DNA from: Muribaculaceae bacterium
Lineage (GTDB): Bacteria > Bacteroidota > Bacteroidia > Bacteroidales > Muribaculaceae
Assembly: GCA_017545095.1 (NCBI GenBank)
Contig: JAFYCU010000005.1
Location: 1 to 28,224 of the forward strand
DNA length: 28,224 bases
Direction of reading: 5' to 3'
Below the pieces are notes generated by a model that was not told the origin of the DNA, did no database searches, and saw only the letters and a list, made by a program, of their open reading frames with translations. The translations under genes were made by a program, and so were the position numbers. Below, piece after piece: positions 15,948-22,993 of the stretch. Numbering within the stretch: the stretch's first letter is position 1; each line of letters starts with the position of its first letter.

Positions 15948-16991
15948 CTATCTTTTAGTGATTTTGTAACGTTCTATGATTTTGCAAATGGATTTATCAA
16001 AAAACATTTTTAGGAATTCTTTGATTCTACTATTGCTAATCTTAACTCTCTTTAGTGAATTTTCCAACCATTCTCGAAGTTCCTTAACGAAGTCTTTTTC
16101 GTCTTCATTCATTAAAGATTGATTGCCTGTATTCGCTATAGTTTCTTCTTTTGATGCTTCTGATATAGGTTTTTGTTGTGGCTCAACTTTTGGATGTTCG
16201 TCTAGCTCCTTTAACTCTTCAATGTCATCTTCATGAAAAACATCAAAATCACCTTTTTTGTCATTCTCAACTATCACAAGCGTAGAATCATCATTGTGCA
16301 TTCCTTCTGTACGCCAATCATCTACCAATCGCTCAAATTCATCATGAGTATTAATAGATAGTATTTGTTTCATGTACAGTGCTATGTTGTCTTCCTTTTT
16401 CTTTTCAAGAAGAAAATCAGAAAATGGGTCTGATACCAAAATCAGATACGTTTCTTTTGATAAAGTTCCATTTATACTTAATGGTTCTCCCTTGCCTGTT
16501 CTAGTCTCGTTGCTATCAAAGTAATCAGGATAGCTATCAAACTCTTCACCATCTTGTGAAGTGTGAAATATAGCCTCTTTGCCATCCCATTCAATAAGGC
16601 ATGAGTCACCAAGTACAGAGCCACTCCATTCATTAGATGAAAAACGAATGCCAACAAAAGTTGCTCCTGCTGAACGCCCTTCAGCTAAATTTCGCTCATT
16701 TCTAAATATAATGTTCTTTGGAGCATTGGTTTCTTTCAAATGGTTTATTGAGTTCTCAACCATATCGCGCCACTCAGAACATAAAGGTTTTATGGTTTCA
16801 TGTGTGGGTAACCAATCTCGGCTTTTTGTAAATGCATCAACAAGAATTTGTGCCCAAAATTTTTGCTGCCAAGATGACCCCATGCCGTCTGAGACTGCAA
16901 GAGATTTGGTGTCGACATTGACACCAAATCTATCTTGGCAGTCTGCAAATTTTTCTGCTTTCTTATGTGTTATAAAGGCTCGAATAATCAT
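15948..16991 (-). CDS. PP2C-like protein phosphatase with acidic linker and helical tail
   Basis: A 347-residue protein. Residues 1-245 are PP2C-like: CQDRFGV with Asp20, AVSDGMGSS with Asp35-Gly36, GATFVGIRF at 109-117, GDSCLIEW at 128-135, LILVSDPFSDF with Asp188 and Asp192, and NDDSTLVIV with Asp234-Asp235. These are the metal-binding positions of PP2C Ser/Thr phosphatases, so it is probably active. The usual SDG is SDP here. A Glu/Asp-rich linker and a C-terminal helical region (about 285-347) follow and may dock to a partner. It lies 6 nt after the VWA stop and 8 nt before the kinase. Its likely substrates are the kinases, the VWA protein or the DUF4407 protein. Confidence 0.85.
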   Translation of the reverse strand: MIIRAFITHKKAEKFADCQDRFGVNVDTKSLAVSDGMGSSWQQKFWAQILVDAFTKSRDWLPTHETIKPLCSEWRDMVENSINHLKETNAPKNIIFRNERNLAEGRSAGATFVGIRFSSNEWSGSVLGDSCLIEWDGKEAIFHTSQDGEEFDSYPDYFDSNETRTGKGEPLSINGTLSKETYLILVSDPFSDFLLEKKKEDNIALYMKQILSINTHDEFERLVDDWRTEGMHNDDSTLVIVENDKKGDFDVFHEDDIEELKELDEHPKVEPQQKPISEASKEETIANTGNQSLMNEDEKDFVKELREWLENSLKRVKISNSRIKEFLKMFFDKSICKIIERYKITKR

Positions 16992-16997
16992 GAATAA

Positions 16998-17849
16998 TCA
17001 AAGTCCTTTATCGCCTTGTCCTTTTGACGAGCCGAAATCAATTAACTGAATTAACTGAACGCCATCCGCCCCAAAGATACAACCACGTGAACCATCTTTT
17101 GTGGGGAGTTCGTTTTTAGTTGCTGCTGCTTTATATGACTCGGGAACTTCGCTTGTAATGTCATACAAGAATTGAGCTTCTTCTTGAGAAACGTCATTCT
17201 TATTGGATGGGAAAACAATTGTGCCGTTAGCTTCGTCAATTTGAGCGTTAAAGATCAAAACATTCCCATCATTATTTGAGAGATTCATAATTTCACTTGC
17301 AAGTTGAACGGTCTCTCTCATACATTCTCTTGGATCTTTGCCATCGTAATAAGGTACACCATCTGATATATTAATTATCACAGGTGCGGGTCCATCAGCA
17401 TTGTCCGCCATCCACCTTTCAACTAGTTCTTTAGCCAGTTTAAAAGCACCAAGCATATTAGTAGCACCATCTTGGTCAATCGGTTCGACCCAAACAGGTT
17501 GTTGAACTTCAACTTCCACGATTCCACCAGCCCCATCCGGGGTTTTCTTTTTGAGTTTCTCATATCGCAGAGGATTCGCATCTAAGTCTTTTAACCAACC
17601 AGAGCATAACTCTTTAACATTGTGATTGTAACCAATCACAGAAATGAAACAACGGTTTTTGGGTGCATCGCCATCAAAGTTTTTTTGGATGATGTTGTCA
17701 ATAACCTTATTGACAGCAAGAGTTGCGAATTTTGTCCGCGTCGTTCCTTCGTAGCCGCTCATCATTGAACCAGACTGGTCAAGAAGAATAATTAACAAGC
17801 CTGGCGTTGCGGAACTCCACTGTTTGTCATTCTTAGCCATATAAATCAT
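16998..17849 (-). CDS. TerY-like VWA-domain protein, first gene of the island operon
   Basis: A 283-residue protein that is essentially one VWA domain. The metal-ion-dependent adhesion site is complete: DQSGSM with Asp24, Ser26 and Ser28, Thr130 in GATNM, and Asp163 in ISDGVPY. No signal peptide is seen, so it is cytoplasmic, as for TerY. It lacks the zinc-ribbon part of some TerY proteins. The frame is open to a GTG at 17889, but a promoter-like pair (17880-17911) would place the transcript start near 17870, so I prefer the ATG at 17849; the ATG at 17840 (MAKNDKQ) is a close alternative. It probably works as a regulated binding adaptor for the PP2C and kinase proteins encoded just behind it. 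Confidence 0.84.
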   Translation of the reverse strand: MIYMAKNDKQWSSATPGLLIILLDQSGSMMSGYEGTTRTKFATLAVNKVIDNIIQKNFDGDAPKNRCFISVIGYNHNVKELCSGWLKDLDANPLRYEKLKKKTPDGAGGIVEVEVQQPVWVEPIDQDGATNMLGAFKLAKELVERWMADNADGPAPVIINISDGVPYYDGKDPRECMRETVQLASEIMNLSNNDGNVLIFNAQIDEANGTIVFPSNKNDVSQEEAQFLYDITSEVPESYKAAATKNELPTKDGSRGCIFGADGVQLIQLIDFGSSKGQGDKGL

Positions 17850-17879
17850 ATTCACCTGCCTTGGCCCCAATGCAGCATT

Positions 17880-17911
17880 TAAGTTTAACACCTATTTTTT
17901 ACCCATACAAA
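17880..17911 (-). promoter_or_regulatory. Possible promoter of the island operon
   Basis: On the minus strand TTTG (17908-17911) is followed after 20 bp by TAAACTTA (17880-17887), a partial match to TAnnTTTG. Placement just before the VWA gene supports it; the -7 match is imperfect. Confidence 0.35.
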
Positions 17912-18348
17912 CACAGAACGTGGAGCCAAGTCTGTTGCTCGGTTCCACGATTCAAAGGCCTTCGCATTGCCCAACTCTGTCGAACGAGCAACGCTGAAAG
18001 CCCCACGCCGATGATGTATAATCAAATCTCACACCTGGCCGCGCGTGCCAAGCGGTTATGAGACGGTTAATATCACCCAAAGGGGCGTTCCCGTTGCTTT
18101 GCGTTTTAACAGAGTTAATTAAAGAAGTTGCGAAGTTCTTGAACCGTCAAAACCAAAGCGTTACAGAAAACGCCTGTGTCAATATGTCTGTTTCCCACCC
18201 TCTGCCTCTGCCTGCCCTACGGACGGCGGCAGCGCTTCGACGTGGGACGTGAAGCAACTGGCACTGGCGCTGCACGAACGCAGCCAGACTTCTTCACGGC
18301 GCAAAGGTAAGCCTTTTTTCTGAAACCAACATAATTCTGCAACAAAAA

Positions 18349-18380
18349 ATTGCAAAAAAATTGACGTGATGGTAATTTTG
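18349..18380 (+). promoter_or_regulatory. Upstream promoter of the RepA-like gene
   Basis: ATTG at 18349-18352, a 20-bp spacer, then TAATTTTG at 18373-18380. It would give a leader of about 200 nt. Confidence 0.5.
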
Positions 18381-18471
18381 CCACAAGTCGTGGGCTTTTT
18401 GCCATCTCACATGGTATGACCTATGGTGTATGCAGCGATTCCATCGAGGCCCACACTTCCCTCCGATTAAC

Positions 18472-18503
18472 CTTGCACCCTTCCGCCCAATTCCCTAACT
18501 TTG
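18472..18503 (+). promoter_or_regulatory. Downstream promoter of the RepA-like gene
   Basis: CTTG at 18472-18475, a 20-bp spacer, then TAACTTTG at 18496-18503, about 85 bp before the ATG. The -7 match is full; the -33 match is partial. Confidence 0.5.
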
Positions 18504-18586
18504 CCCACAAAAAAAGTCCACGTATTGCGAGCCACCCGCTCGTACAACCGCACCCATAACTCATCACTCGTAACCCATCACTCACC

Positions 18587-19891
18587 ATGAATTTCATCCA
18601 ACAAAGCTTCCAGTACGCCATCGAACACGCTAAACTCTGCAACCCGAGCCGATACGTAAAGGACTCCGATGTCGACCGAGTATTCGCCATCAGCTCCTCG
18701 CTTTGCCTGCCTTGCCACCATGCCGAACCGCTCTTCGCCAACCTCTGGTTCGAAGGCGAGATTGCCTGCCTCTTCGGTGACACCAACATTGGCAAGTCGG
18801 TTCTCGCGCACCAAATCGCACAACAAATCGCACACCAGGGGCGACGGGTCGCCTACTTCGACTTCGAGAACAACACACACATCACTTTCCAGCGATACTA
18901 CGACACGCAAAGATGCGAAATCAATCCCTCCGACAACTTCATTCCCATCGAGGTCACCGCACTGGGGACCTACCCTCCACGGGATGCCAAAACTATCCTC
19001 GACGGCATCGAGTGCAAGTTCGTACGGCTCGCCACACCGGTCATCATCATCGACGACATCTTCCACATCTGCTCGCTCAACGACTGCTCAACCACCGACT
19101 TCGTCCTGCGCACCTTCCGCCACTGGACGCAGACCTACCGCGTCGCAATTCTCGTCGTCGCACACGCCCGGCGACACCGCGACGACACACCAATCAACAT
19201 CAACCACCTCACAGGTTCGCAACGGCTAACCTACGCTTTCGACTCCATCTTCGCACTCAACAGAACACTTGTCGACAACGACACCTTCTACATCAAGCAC
19301 CTCAAAACGCGCAACGGTCGCATACAGCTCGACGCTCGCAATGTGGGAGTCCTGCGACTCGTCAAACAAGACGACGACTCGCCCCTGCACTTCGTCAGCG
19401 ACAACAACGCCTCCACACGCGACGAACGACTGCTCCTCAACATCTGCAACCCCGCCAACGCAGAGGAAAAGCACCAGCGAGCCGTCGAACTCCACAACAT
19501 GGGATGGACCATACGCGAAATCGGCGATTACTTCAACATATCGCACACCTCGGCAAGGAGGCTCCTCAACCAACCACAACCACAACCACAGCCTCACACA
19601 CCACCCTCACCCTCTAAAAATGTCCAAGTATTGCGAGACAAAGTCTCGTACCAAGAATCCCAAGCCCCATCCGACACCAAAAACACCCCAAAGCACCACA
19701 TCGTTTCCCATCACTCCCCATCATCCCTCACCACACAACATCACACCCCATCGCACCTAAACCACAACGCCAAGGCTATGTTAAAGAATGTGAAGACTTG
19801 GAACATCCGTAACTCCCGGAAAACCTGGAAAACCCGGAACACCCGGAACACCCGCAAAATCAGGAAAACCCGCACTCACCGCAAAATCTGA
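18587..19891 (+). CDS. RepA-like RecA-fold ATPase with HTH and repetitive basic tail
   Basis: A 434-residue protein. Residues 55-285 form a RecA-type ATPase of the AAA_25/RepA helicase group: Walker A GDTNIGKS at 64-71, AYFDFEN strand, Walker B PVIIIDDI at 151-158, and VVAHARRH with polar tip as in the DnaB/RepA fold. Residues about 300-325 (WTIREIGDYFNISHTSARRL) are a helix-turn-helix. After this come a QP repeat, a His/Ser/Pro-rich stretch, and a basic tail with repeated KTWK/RNTRNTRK units encoded by short DNA repeats. RepA-type proteins start replication of plasmids or mobile elements; no origin or partner is visible here, so it may be a chromosomal relic or a stand-alone family. The tail may not be needed for function. 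Confidence 0.75.
   Translation: MNFIQQSFQYAIEHAKLCNPSRYVKDSDVDRVFAISSSLCLPCHHAEPLFANLWFEGEIACLFGDTNIGKSVLAHQIAQQIAHQGRRVAYFDFENNTHITFQRYYDTQRCEINPSDNFIPIEVTALGTYPPRDAKTILDGIECKFVRLATPVIIIDDIFHICSLNDCSTTDFVLRTFRHWTQTYRVAILVVAHARRHRDDTPININHLTGSQRLTYAFDSIFALNRTLVDNDTFYIKHLKTRNGRIQLDARNVGVLRLVKQDDDSPLHFVSDNNASTRDERLLLNICNPANAEEKHQRAVELHNMGWTIREIGDYFNISHTSARRLLNQPQPQPQPHTPPSPSKNVQVLRDKVSYQESQAPSDTKNTPKHHIVSHHSPSSLTTQHHTPSHLNHNAKAMLKNVKTWNIRNSRKTWKTRNTRNTRKIRKTRTHRKI
19797..19885 (+). repeat. Short degenerate tandem repeats encoding the basic tail
   Basis: About nine units of 9 bp based on CGGAACACC/CGGAAAACC run in frame through the end of the RepA-like gene, giving the Arg/Lys/Asn/Thr tail. Frame preservation by a 9-bp unit means slippage would change tail length without breaking the gene. 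Confidence 0.65.
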
Positions 19892-19985
19892 CCATCCAGG
19901 AAAATGTGATCATTGCCAAATCAATGTTTGTTTCATAATCTGATTATGCCTTGCCCCCCGCTTCTTGCAAATTGACGCAAAAATA

Positions 19986-20016
19986 TTTGTTGGTGTTGAA
20001 ATTTTTCGTAATTTTG
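19986..20016 (+). promoter_or_regulatory. Bacteroidetes-type promoter for BspA-like gene 2
   Basis: TTTG at 19986-19989, 19-bp spacer, TAATTTTG at 20009-20016. Sequence and spacing match the promoter of copy 1. Confidence 0.75.
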
Positions 20017-20094
20017 CAGCGAAATTTTTGAATTACCAACCTTTGCTGTGCCGGGGCTTGTGCTGTGGCATGGCTCAAAACCATTCAAAACCCA

Positions 20095-22011
20095 ATGAGA
20101 AAGAACTACATTTTCAAGTGTGCGGCGGCAGCAACCGCTGCTTTGCTGGCGTGGATGCCGGCGCAGGCGTTCGACGTCGACGGGATGTCGTATGAGGTGA
20201 ACAACGAGGCGGCGAAAACCGTCACGCTCACCAAGGGCAAGTCGTCGGCAACCAACGTCACCGTACCCGAGACGGTGACCAACGGCGGGGTGACCTACAC
20301 GGTGAACACCATCGGCACCGAAGCGTTTCAAAAGTGCGAGATGCTTGGCGTGCTCGACCTGCCCACCAGCGTGGTATATCTGCAAATGTACGCCTTTGAT
20401 GAACTCACGGCTAGCAGTGTGCGCATCCGCGGTGACTTGCAGAGCGTGGACTTCGGAGCTTTCTATGGCAACAAACTGCAGGCCATCATCTGCTACTCCA
20501 CCACCTATTTCACCCACGACATGGGTGTGCTCACCAACAAGGAGAAAAACATGATTATCGCGTTCCCCGGACGTCCCACGAGCGACAAATGGGGGTCGGC
20601 CAACCTCACCATTCCCGAAGGATATGAGACCATCGCACCTTACGCTTTCACCGAAAACCCCACGCTCACAAGCATCACCATCCCGGCATCGATGAAGGAA
20701 ATCGGCATTGCGGCCTTCCAGGAGTGCACCAAGTTGAAGAGCATCACCATCCAAGGTGGCAACACGGTGGTGAACGACTACGCTTTTATGGGCTGCGAGC
20801 AAGTGACCAGCGTGAGTCTGCCCACTGGCATGAAGAAGGTGGGGCACAGTGCGTTCTTCGACATGCCGCAGCTCAAGACGCTCACCTTGCCCGAGGGCAT
20901 GGAGCGCATTGGCATCATGGCATTCGGCAGCAGCGGCCTGACCACGCTGAACCTGCCCAGCACGCTCCAGGTGATTGACGAGCGCTGTTTCATGGACTGC
21001 GCTGACCTGCACCAGGTGGTGCTGCCTGCCTCGCTCGACACCATCGGCTACAGTGCCTTCTACGGCTGCGACCTTACCGCCATCGACCTGAACAATGTGA
21101 AATGGATTGGCGGCCAAGCGTTCTGCAACAACTACAACCTGGCATCGGTGGACTGCAGCAACAACCAACTCGACTTTGTGGGCAATGCCCTGTTCTACGG
21201 CTGCCGCTCCCTGGAGGGCATCACGCTGCCCGAGAGTCTGCGCGTGATGGAAAGCTCCACCTTCTATCTGTGCACCGGTCTTCAGTCGCTCACCATCCCT
21301 GCTGGCGTGGAGCAGATTGGAGCCGGCATCACCGTGGGCACCACCGCCCTGAACGAGATCCAGATCGACCCTGCCAACACGCACTACACCGTGAGCGATG
21401 GGTGGCTCTACAGCAGCGACCTCACACGCTTGGTGGCCGTTCCCGGCGCCGTAACCGGCACGCTCACCGTGCCTGCCGGTGTCACCACCGTGGGCCTGCA
21501 GGCCTGCCGACGCCTGGCCATCACCGAACTGATGACCCAGCCCGGCCTGAAGAAACTGGAGTTTGCCTGCTTCATGCAGTGCACCTCGCTCGAGAAAGTG
21601 ACGCTGAACAACTCCGTGGAGACCATCGAGGGCAACGTGTTTGCCAACTGCCCGGCCATCACCGAGGTCACCTCGCTCAACCGCGTGCCACCCACGGGCG
21701 GCGTGTTCCTTGACGATGTGTATGCCACGGCCACGCTGCGTGTGCCACGCGGCACGCTCGATGCCTACCAGGCCGACGAGAACTGGGGCAAGTTCCTCAC
21801 CATCGAGGAAATCGATGTGGAAGAGCCCGGCCTGCCCGGCGACCTGAACGGCGACGGCAGCGTGGACGTGGAGGATGTGAACGCCCTTATCAATGTGATT
21901 CTCGAGGCCATCAGCCCCAACCAGCTGGCCGGCAACAGCGACATCGACGGCAGCGGCACCACCGACATCGCCGATGTGAACGTGCTCATCAACCTTATCC
22001 TGGCACAATAA
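20095..22011 (+). CDS. BspA-like leucine-rich-repeat surface protein with C-terminal dockerin-like domain (copy 2)
   Basis: A 638-residue paralog of the 9465 gene, of exactly the same length. Signal peptide MRKNYIFKCAAAATAALLAW with AQA cleavage site before FDVDGMSYEV. BspA/LRR_5 repeats fill the middle (IGTEAFQKCE, MKEIGIAAFQEC, DTIGYSAFYGC). The VPPTGGVF and LRVPRGTLDAYQ region and the two dockerin-like calcium loops (DLNGDGSVDVEDVNALI, DIDGSGTTDIADVNVLI) are nearly identical to copy 1, while the repeat region has diverged more, as expected if ligand-facing surfaces change. ATG 20095 is chosen over GTG 20065 because it starts the signal peptide. Likely exported; ligand unknown. Confidence 0.88.
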   Translation: MRKNYIFKCAAAATAALLAWMPAQAFDVDGMSYEVNNEAAKTVTLTKGKSSATNVTVPETVTNGGVTYTVNTIGTEAFQKCEMLGVLDLPTSVVYLQMYAFDELTASSVRIRGDLQSVDFGAFYGNKLQAIICYSTTYFTHDMGVLTNKEKNMIIAFPGRPTSDKWGSANLTIPEGYETIAPYAFTENPTLTSITIPASMKEIGIAAFQECTKLKSITIQGGNTVVNDYAFMGCEQVTSVSLPTGMKKVGHSAFFDMPQLKTLTLPEGMERIGIMAFGSSGLTTLNLPSTLQVIDERCFMDCADLHQVVLPASLDTIGYSAFYGCDLTAIDLNNVKWIGGQAFCNNYNLASVDCSNNQLDFVGNALFYGCRSLEGITLPESLRVMESSTFYLCTGLQSLTIPAGVEQIGAGITVGTTALNEIQIDPANTHYTVSDGWLYSSDLTRLVAVPGAVTGTLTVPAGVTTVGLQACRRLAITELMTQPGLKKLEFACFMQCTSLEKVTLNNSVETIEGNVFANCPAITEVTSLNRVPPTGGVFLDDVYATATLRVPRGTLDAYQADENWGKFLTIEEIDVEEPGLPGDLNGDGSVDVEDVNALINVILEAISPNQLAGNSDIDGSGTTDIADVNVLINLILAQ

Positions 22012-22030
22012 GCGCAGCGATTCATCCAAA

Positions 22031-22084
22031 CATTGGGCTTGATGCACGGCCACCGAAGCATCAAGCCCAATGCTTGTGTTTTAC
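22031..22084 (+). terminator. Rho-independent terminator after BspA-like gene 2
   Basis: A perfect 15-bp stem, CATTGGGCTTGATGC at 22031-22045 with its complement at 22058-22072, then CTTGTGTTTT. It differs in sequence from the terminator of copy 1. Confidence 0.85.
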
Positions 22085-22181
22085 CCCCGCACCCAAGGTG
22101 GCGGGAGCCATGCGATTGAGACGCCCACAGTGGGTGGAAAACGTGAATCTTGCACCCGTTAACATTCTTTATAACCAAAAA

Positions 22182-22213
22182 TTTGCGTATTTCAAACATT
22201 GTACATACCTTTG
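22182..22213 (+). promoter_or_regulatory. Strong Bacteroidetes-type promoter before a long leader
   Basis: TTTG at 22182-22185, a 20-bp spacer, TACCTTTG at 22206-22213. The first large gene begins at 22651, so the transcript would carry a leader of about 430 nt. Confidence 0.7.
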
Positions 22214-22650
22214 CAAAAAATTTGGACGAGGGCTCAATACCCCCCTCTCCAAATTGTGCATCCCGAGACGGCTTCAGTGCCGCTCCAACCGAGCAGTTTT
22301 ACTCACACGAACTGTCACGGTGGGAAGAATGATGTGAGTTAATAACCTATTAACTAAAAAAACAAAAATGATCAGACACTCAAAAACGACACACAATCGC
22401 CTGTCAACCAACCAACGACGCCACCCACGAGTCTTCACCCCGTTCGACATGGGTCACTCGCGGCGGTAGGCCGTTGATGGGTTGATGCCGCATTCCTTGC
22501 GGTTACTCCCCAACCCTCCTTTCAGTCAGGTTCCTCAAGAGGGCAGGCCGCTGATGGCCGGTCCGAATCCGAGGGATTGACTCAGCAAGCAATTTGCCGA
22601 GAATGGGAGAATTACACTTTTTACTGAACCATCAACCAAATTATTCAACA
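22214..22650 (+). other. Long leader region with hairpins and an internal repeat; possible RNA element
   Basis: Just after the predicted start, AATTTGGACGAGGG (22219-22232) pairs with CCCTCTCCAAATT (ending 22254) with one bulge. ACTCACA (22301-22307) can pair with TGTGAGT (22333-22339). AGGCCGTTGATGG near 22469 recurs as AGGCCGCTGATGG near 22545. I cannot match it to a known riboswitch, tmRNA, 6S RNA, SRP RNA or RNase P RNA. It could be a regulatory leader, a separate small RNA, or a decayed gene. Confidence 0.4.
22368..22469 (+). CDS. Possible 33-residue leader peptide
   Basis: An ATG at 22368 follows an A-rich TAATAACCTATTAACT leader of the kind found before Bacteroidetes genes and opens 33 codons (MIRHSKTTHNRLSTNQRRHP and on to SRR). 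The peptide is polar and basic, without a recognisable motif. It may be translated, a leader peptide, or the start of a decayed gene. Confidence 0.3.
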   Translation: MIRHSKTTHNRLSTNQRRHPRVFTPFDMGHSRR

Positions 22651-22938
22651 ATGAACAAGAAGAGTAAGAAGGAGCGTGTCAACAACAAGTTTTATGGACG
22701 TGCATCGCTCAACTGTAGCGTGCAAGGCGTGCGTGGCGGCGAGGCCAAGCGCAAGAACAACGTGTCGCAAGTAGTGATTGAGGCCGACGGCAAATACCAA
22801 CTGCAAGCCGATGCGCTGCGGCACGACGACGACGGCCACACCCGCCTGAGCGACACCATCATCACCCTGCTCTCGCATGGGCAAATCGTGTTTCAAGGCA
22901 CGCCTGCGCAAATGGCCATCCGCCTGCACACCGCCTGA
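22651..22938 (+). CDS. Small conserved-looking hypothetical protein
   Basis: A 95-residue protein starting MNKKSKKERVNNKFYGRASL, followed by VQGVRGGEAKRKNNVSQVV and an acidic-basic C-terminal half (QADALRHDDDGHTRLSDTII). No membrane helix, signal or known motif is seen. The start at 22651 is preferred to an upstream frame at 22594 because it follows a typical A-rich Bacteroidetes leader (TTATTCAACA). It ends 55 bp before the next gene, so the two are probably co-transcribed. Function unknown. Confidence 0.65.
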   Translation: MNKKSKKERVNNKFYGRASLNCSVQGVRGGEAKRKNNVSQVVIEADGKYQLQADALRHDDDGHTRLSDTIITLLSHGQIVFQGTPAQMAIRLHTA

Positions 22939-22993
22939 CGCCCTTCACAAACCTTATCGACCACAACTACACCATCGAGAAACACCTTTGACT

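Larger units (their letters stand above)
11606..17990. other. AT-rich genomic island carrying the VWA/PP2C/kinase operon
   Basis: Base composition and codon use change sharply here: A/T-ending codons dominate, against GC-rich third positions on both sides. All genes are on the minus strand while the flanks are mostly plus. No integrase, transposase or terminal repeat is visible, so it is inferred to be acquired DNA of unknown delivery. The left edge is set by the truncated DUF6804-like gene; the right edge is approximate. Confidence 0.7.
17912..18586. other. Intergenic region, about 670 bp, with a gene-like remnant and two promoters
   Basis: Near the right edge of the island, 17902-18003 reads as protein-like on the plus strand (GAKSVARFHDSKAFALPNS up to a TGA) and, antisense, as GAFSVARSTELGNAKAFES. 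Such two-strand readability suggests a dispersed repeat or a gene remnant, not a working gene. Two Bacteroidetes-type promoters pointing right occur at 18349-18380 and 18472-18503. No intact gene is seen. Confidence 0.4.

Noticed and set aside
11606..17990. Full tellurite resistance cluster
   Set aside because: No TerD-, TerB- or TerC-type gene is present; only the VWA/PP2C/kinase core resembles the TerY-P part.
18058..18252. 64-codon plus-strand frame between island and RepA-like gene
   Set aside because: No start context, motif or partner; composition is not protein-like.
19933..22053. 706-codon open frame antisense to BspA-like gene 2
   Set aside because: Same artefact; the plus strand has signal peptide, LRR repeats and dockerin loops.
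22214..22650. Cobalamin riboswitch, SRP RNA, tmRNA or RNase P RNA
   Set aside because: None of the conserved core motifs of these RNAs is visible.
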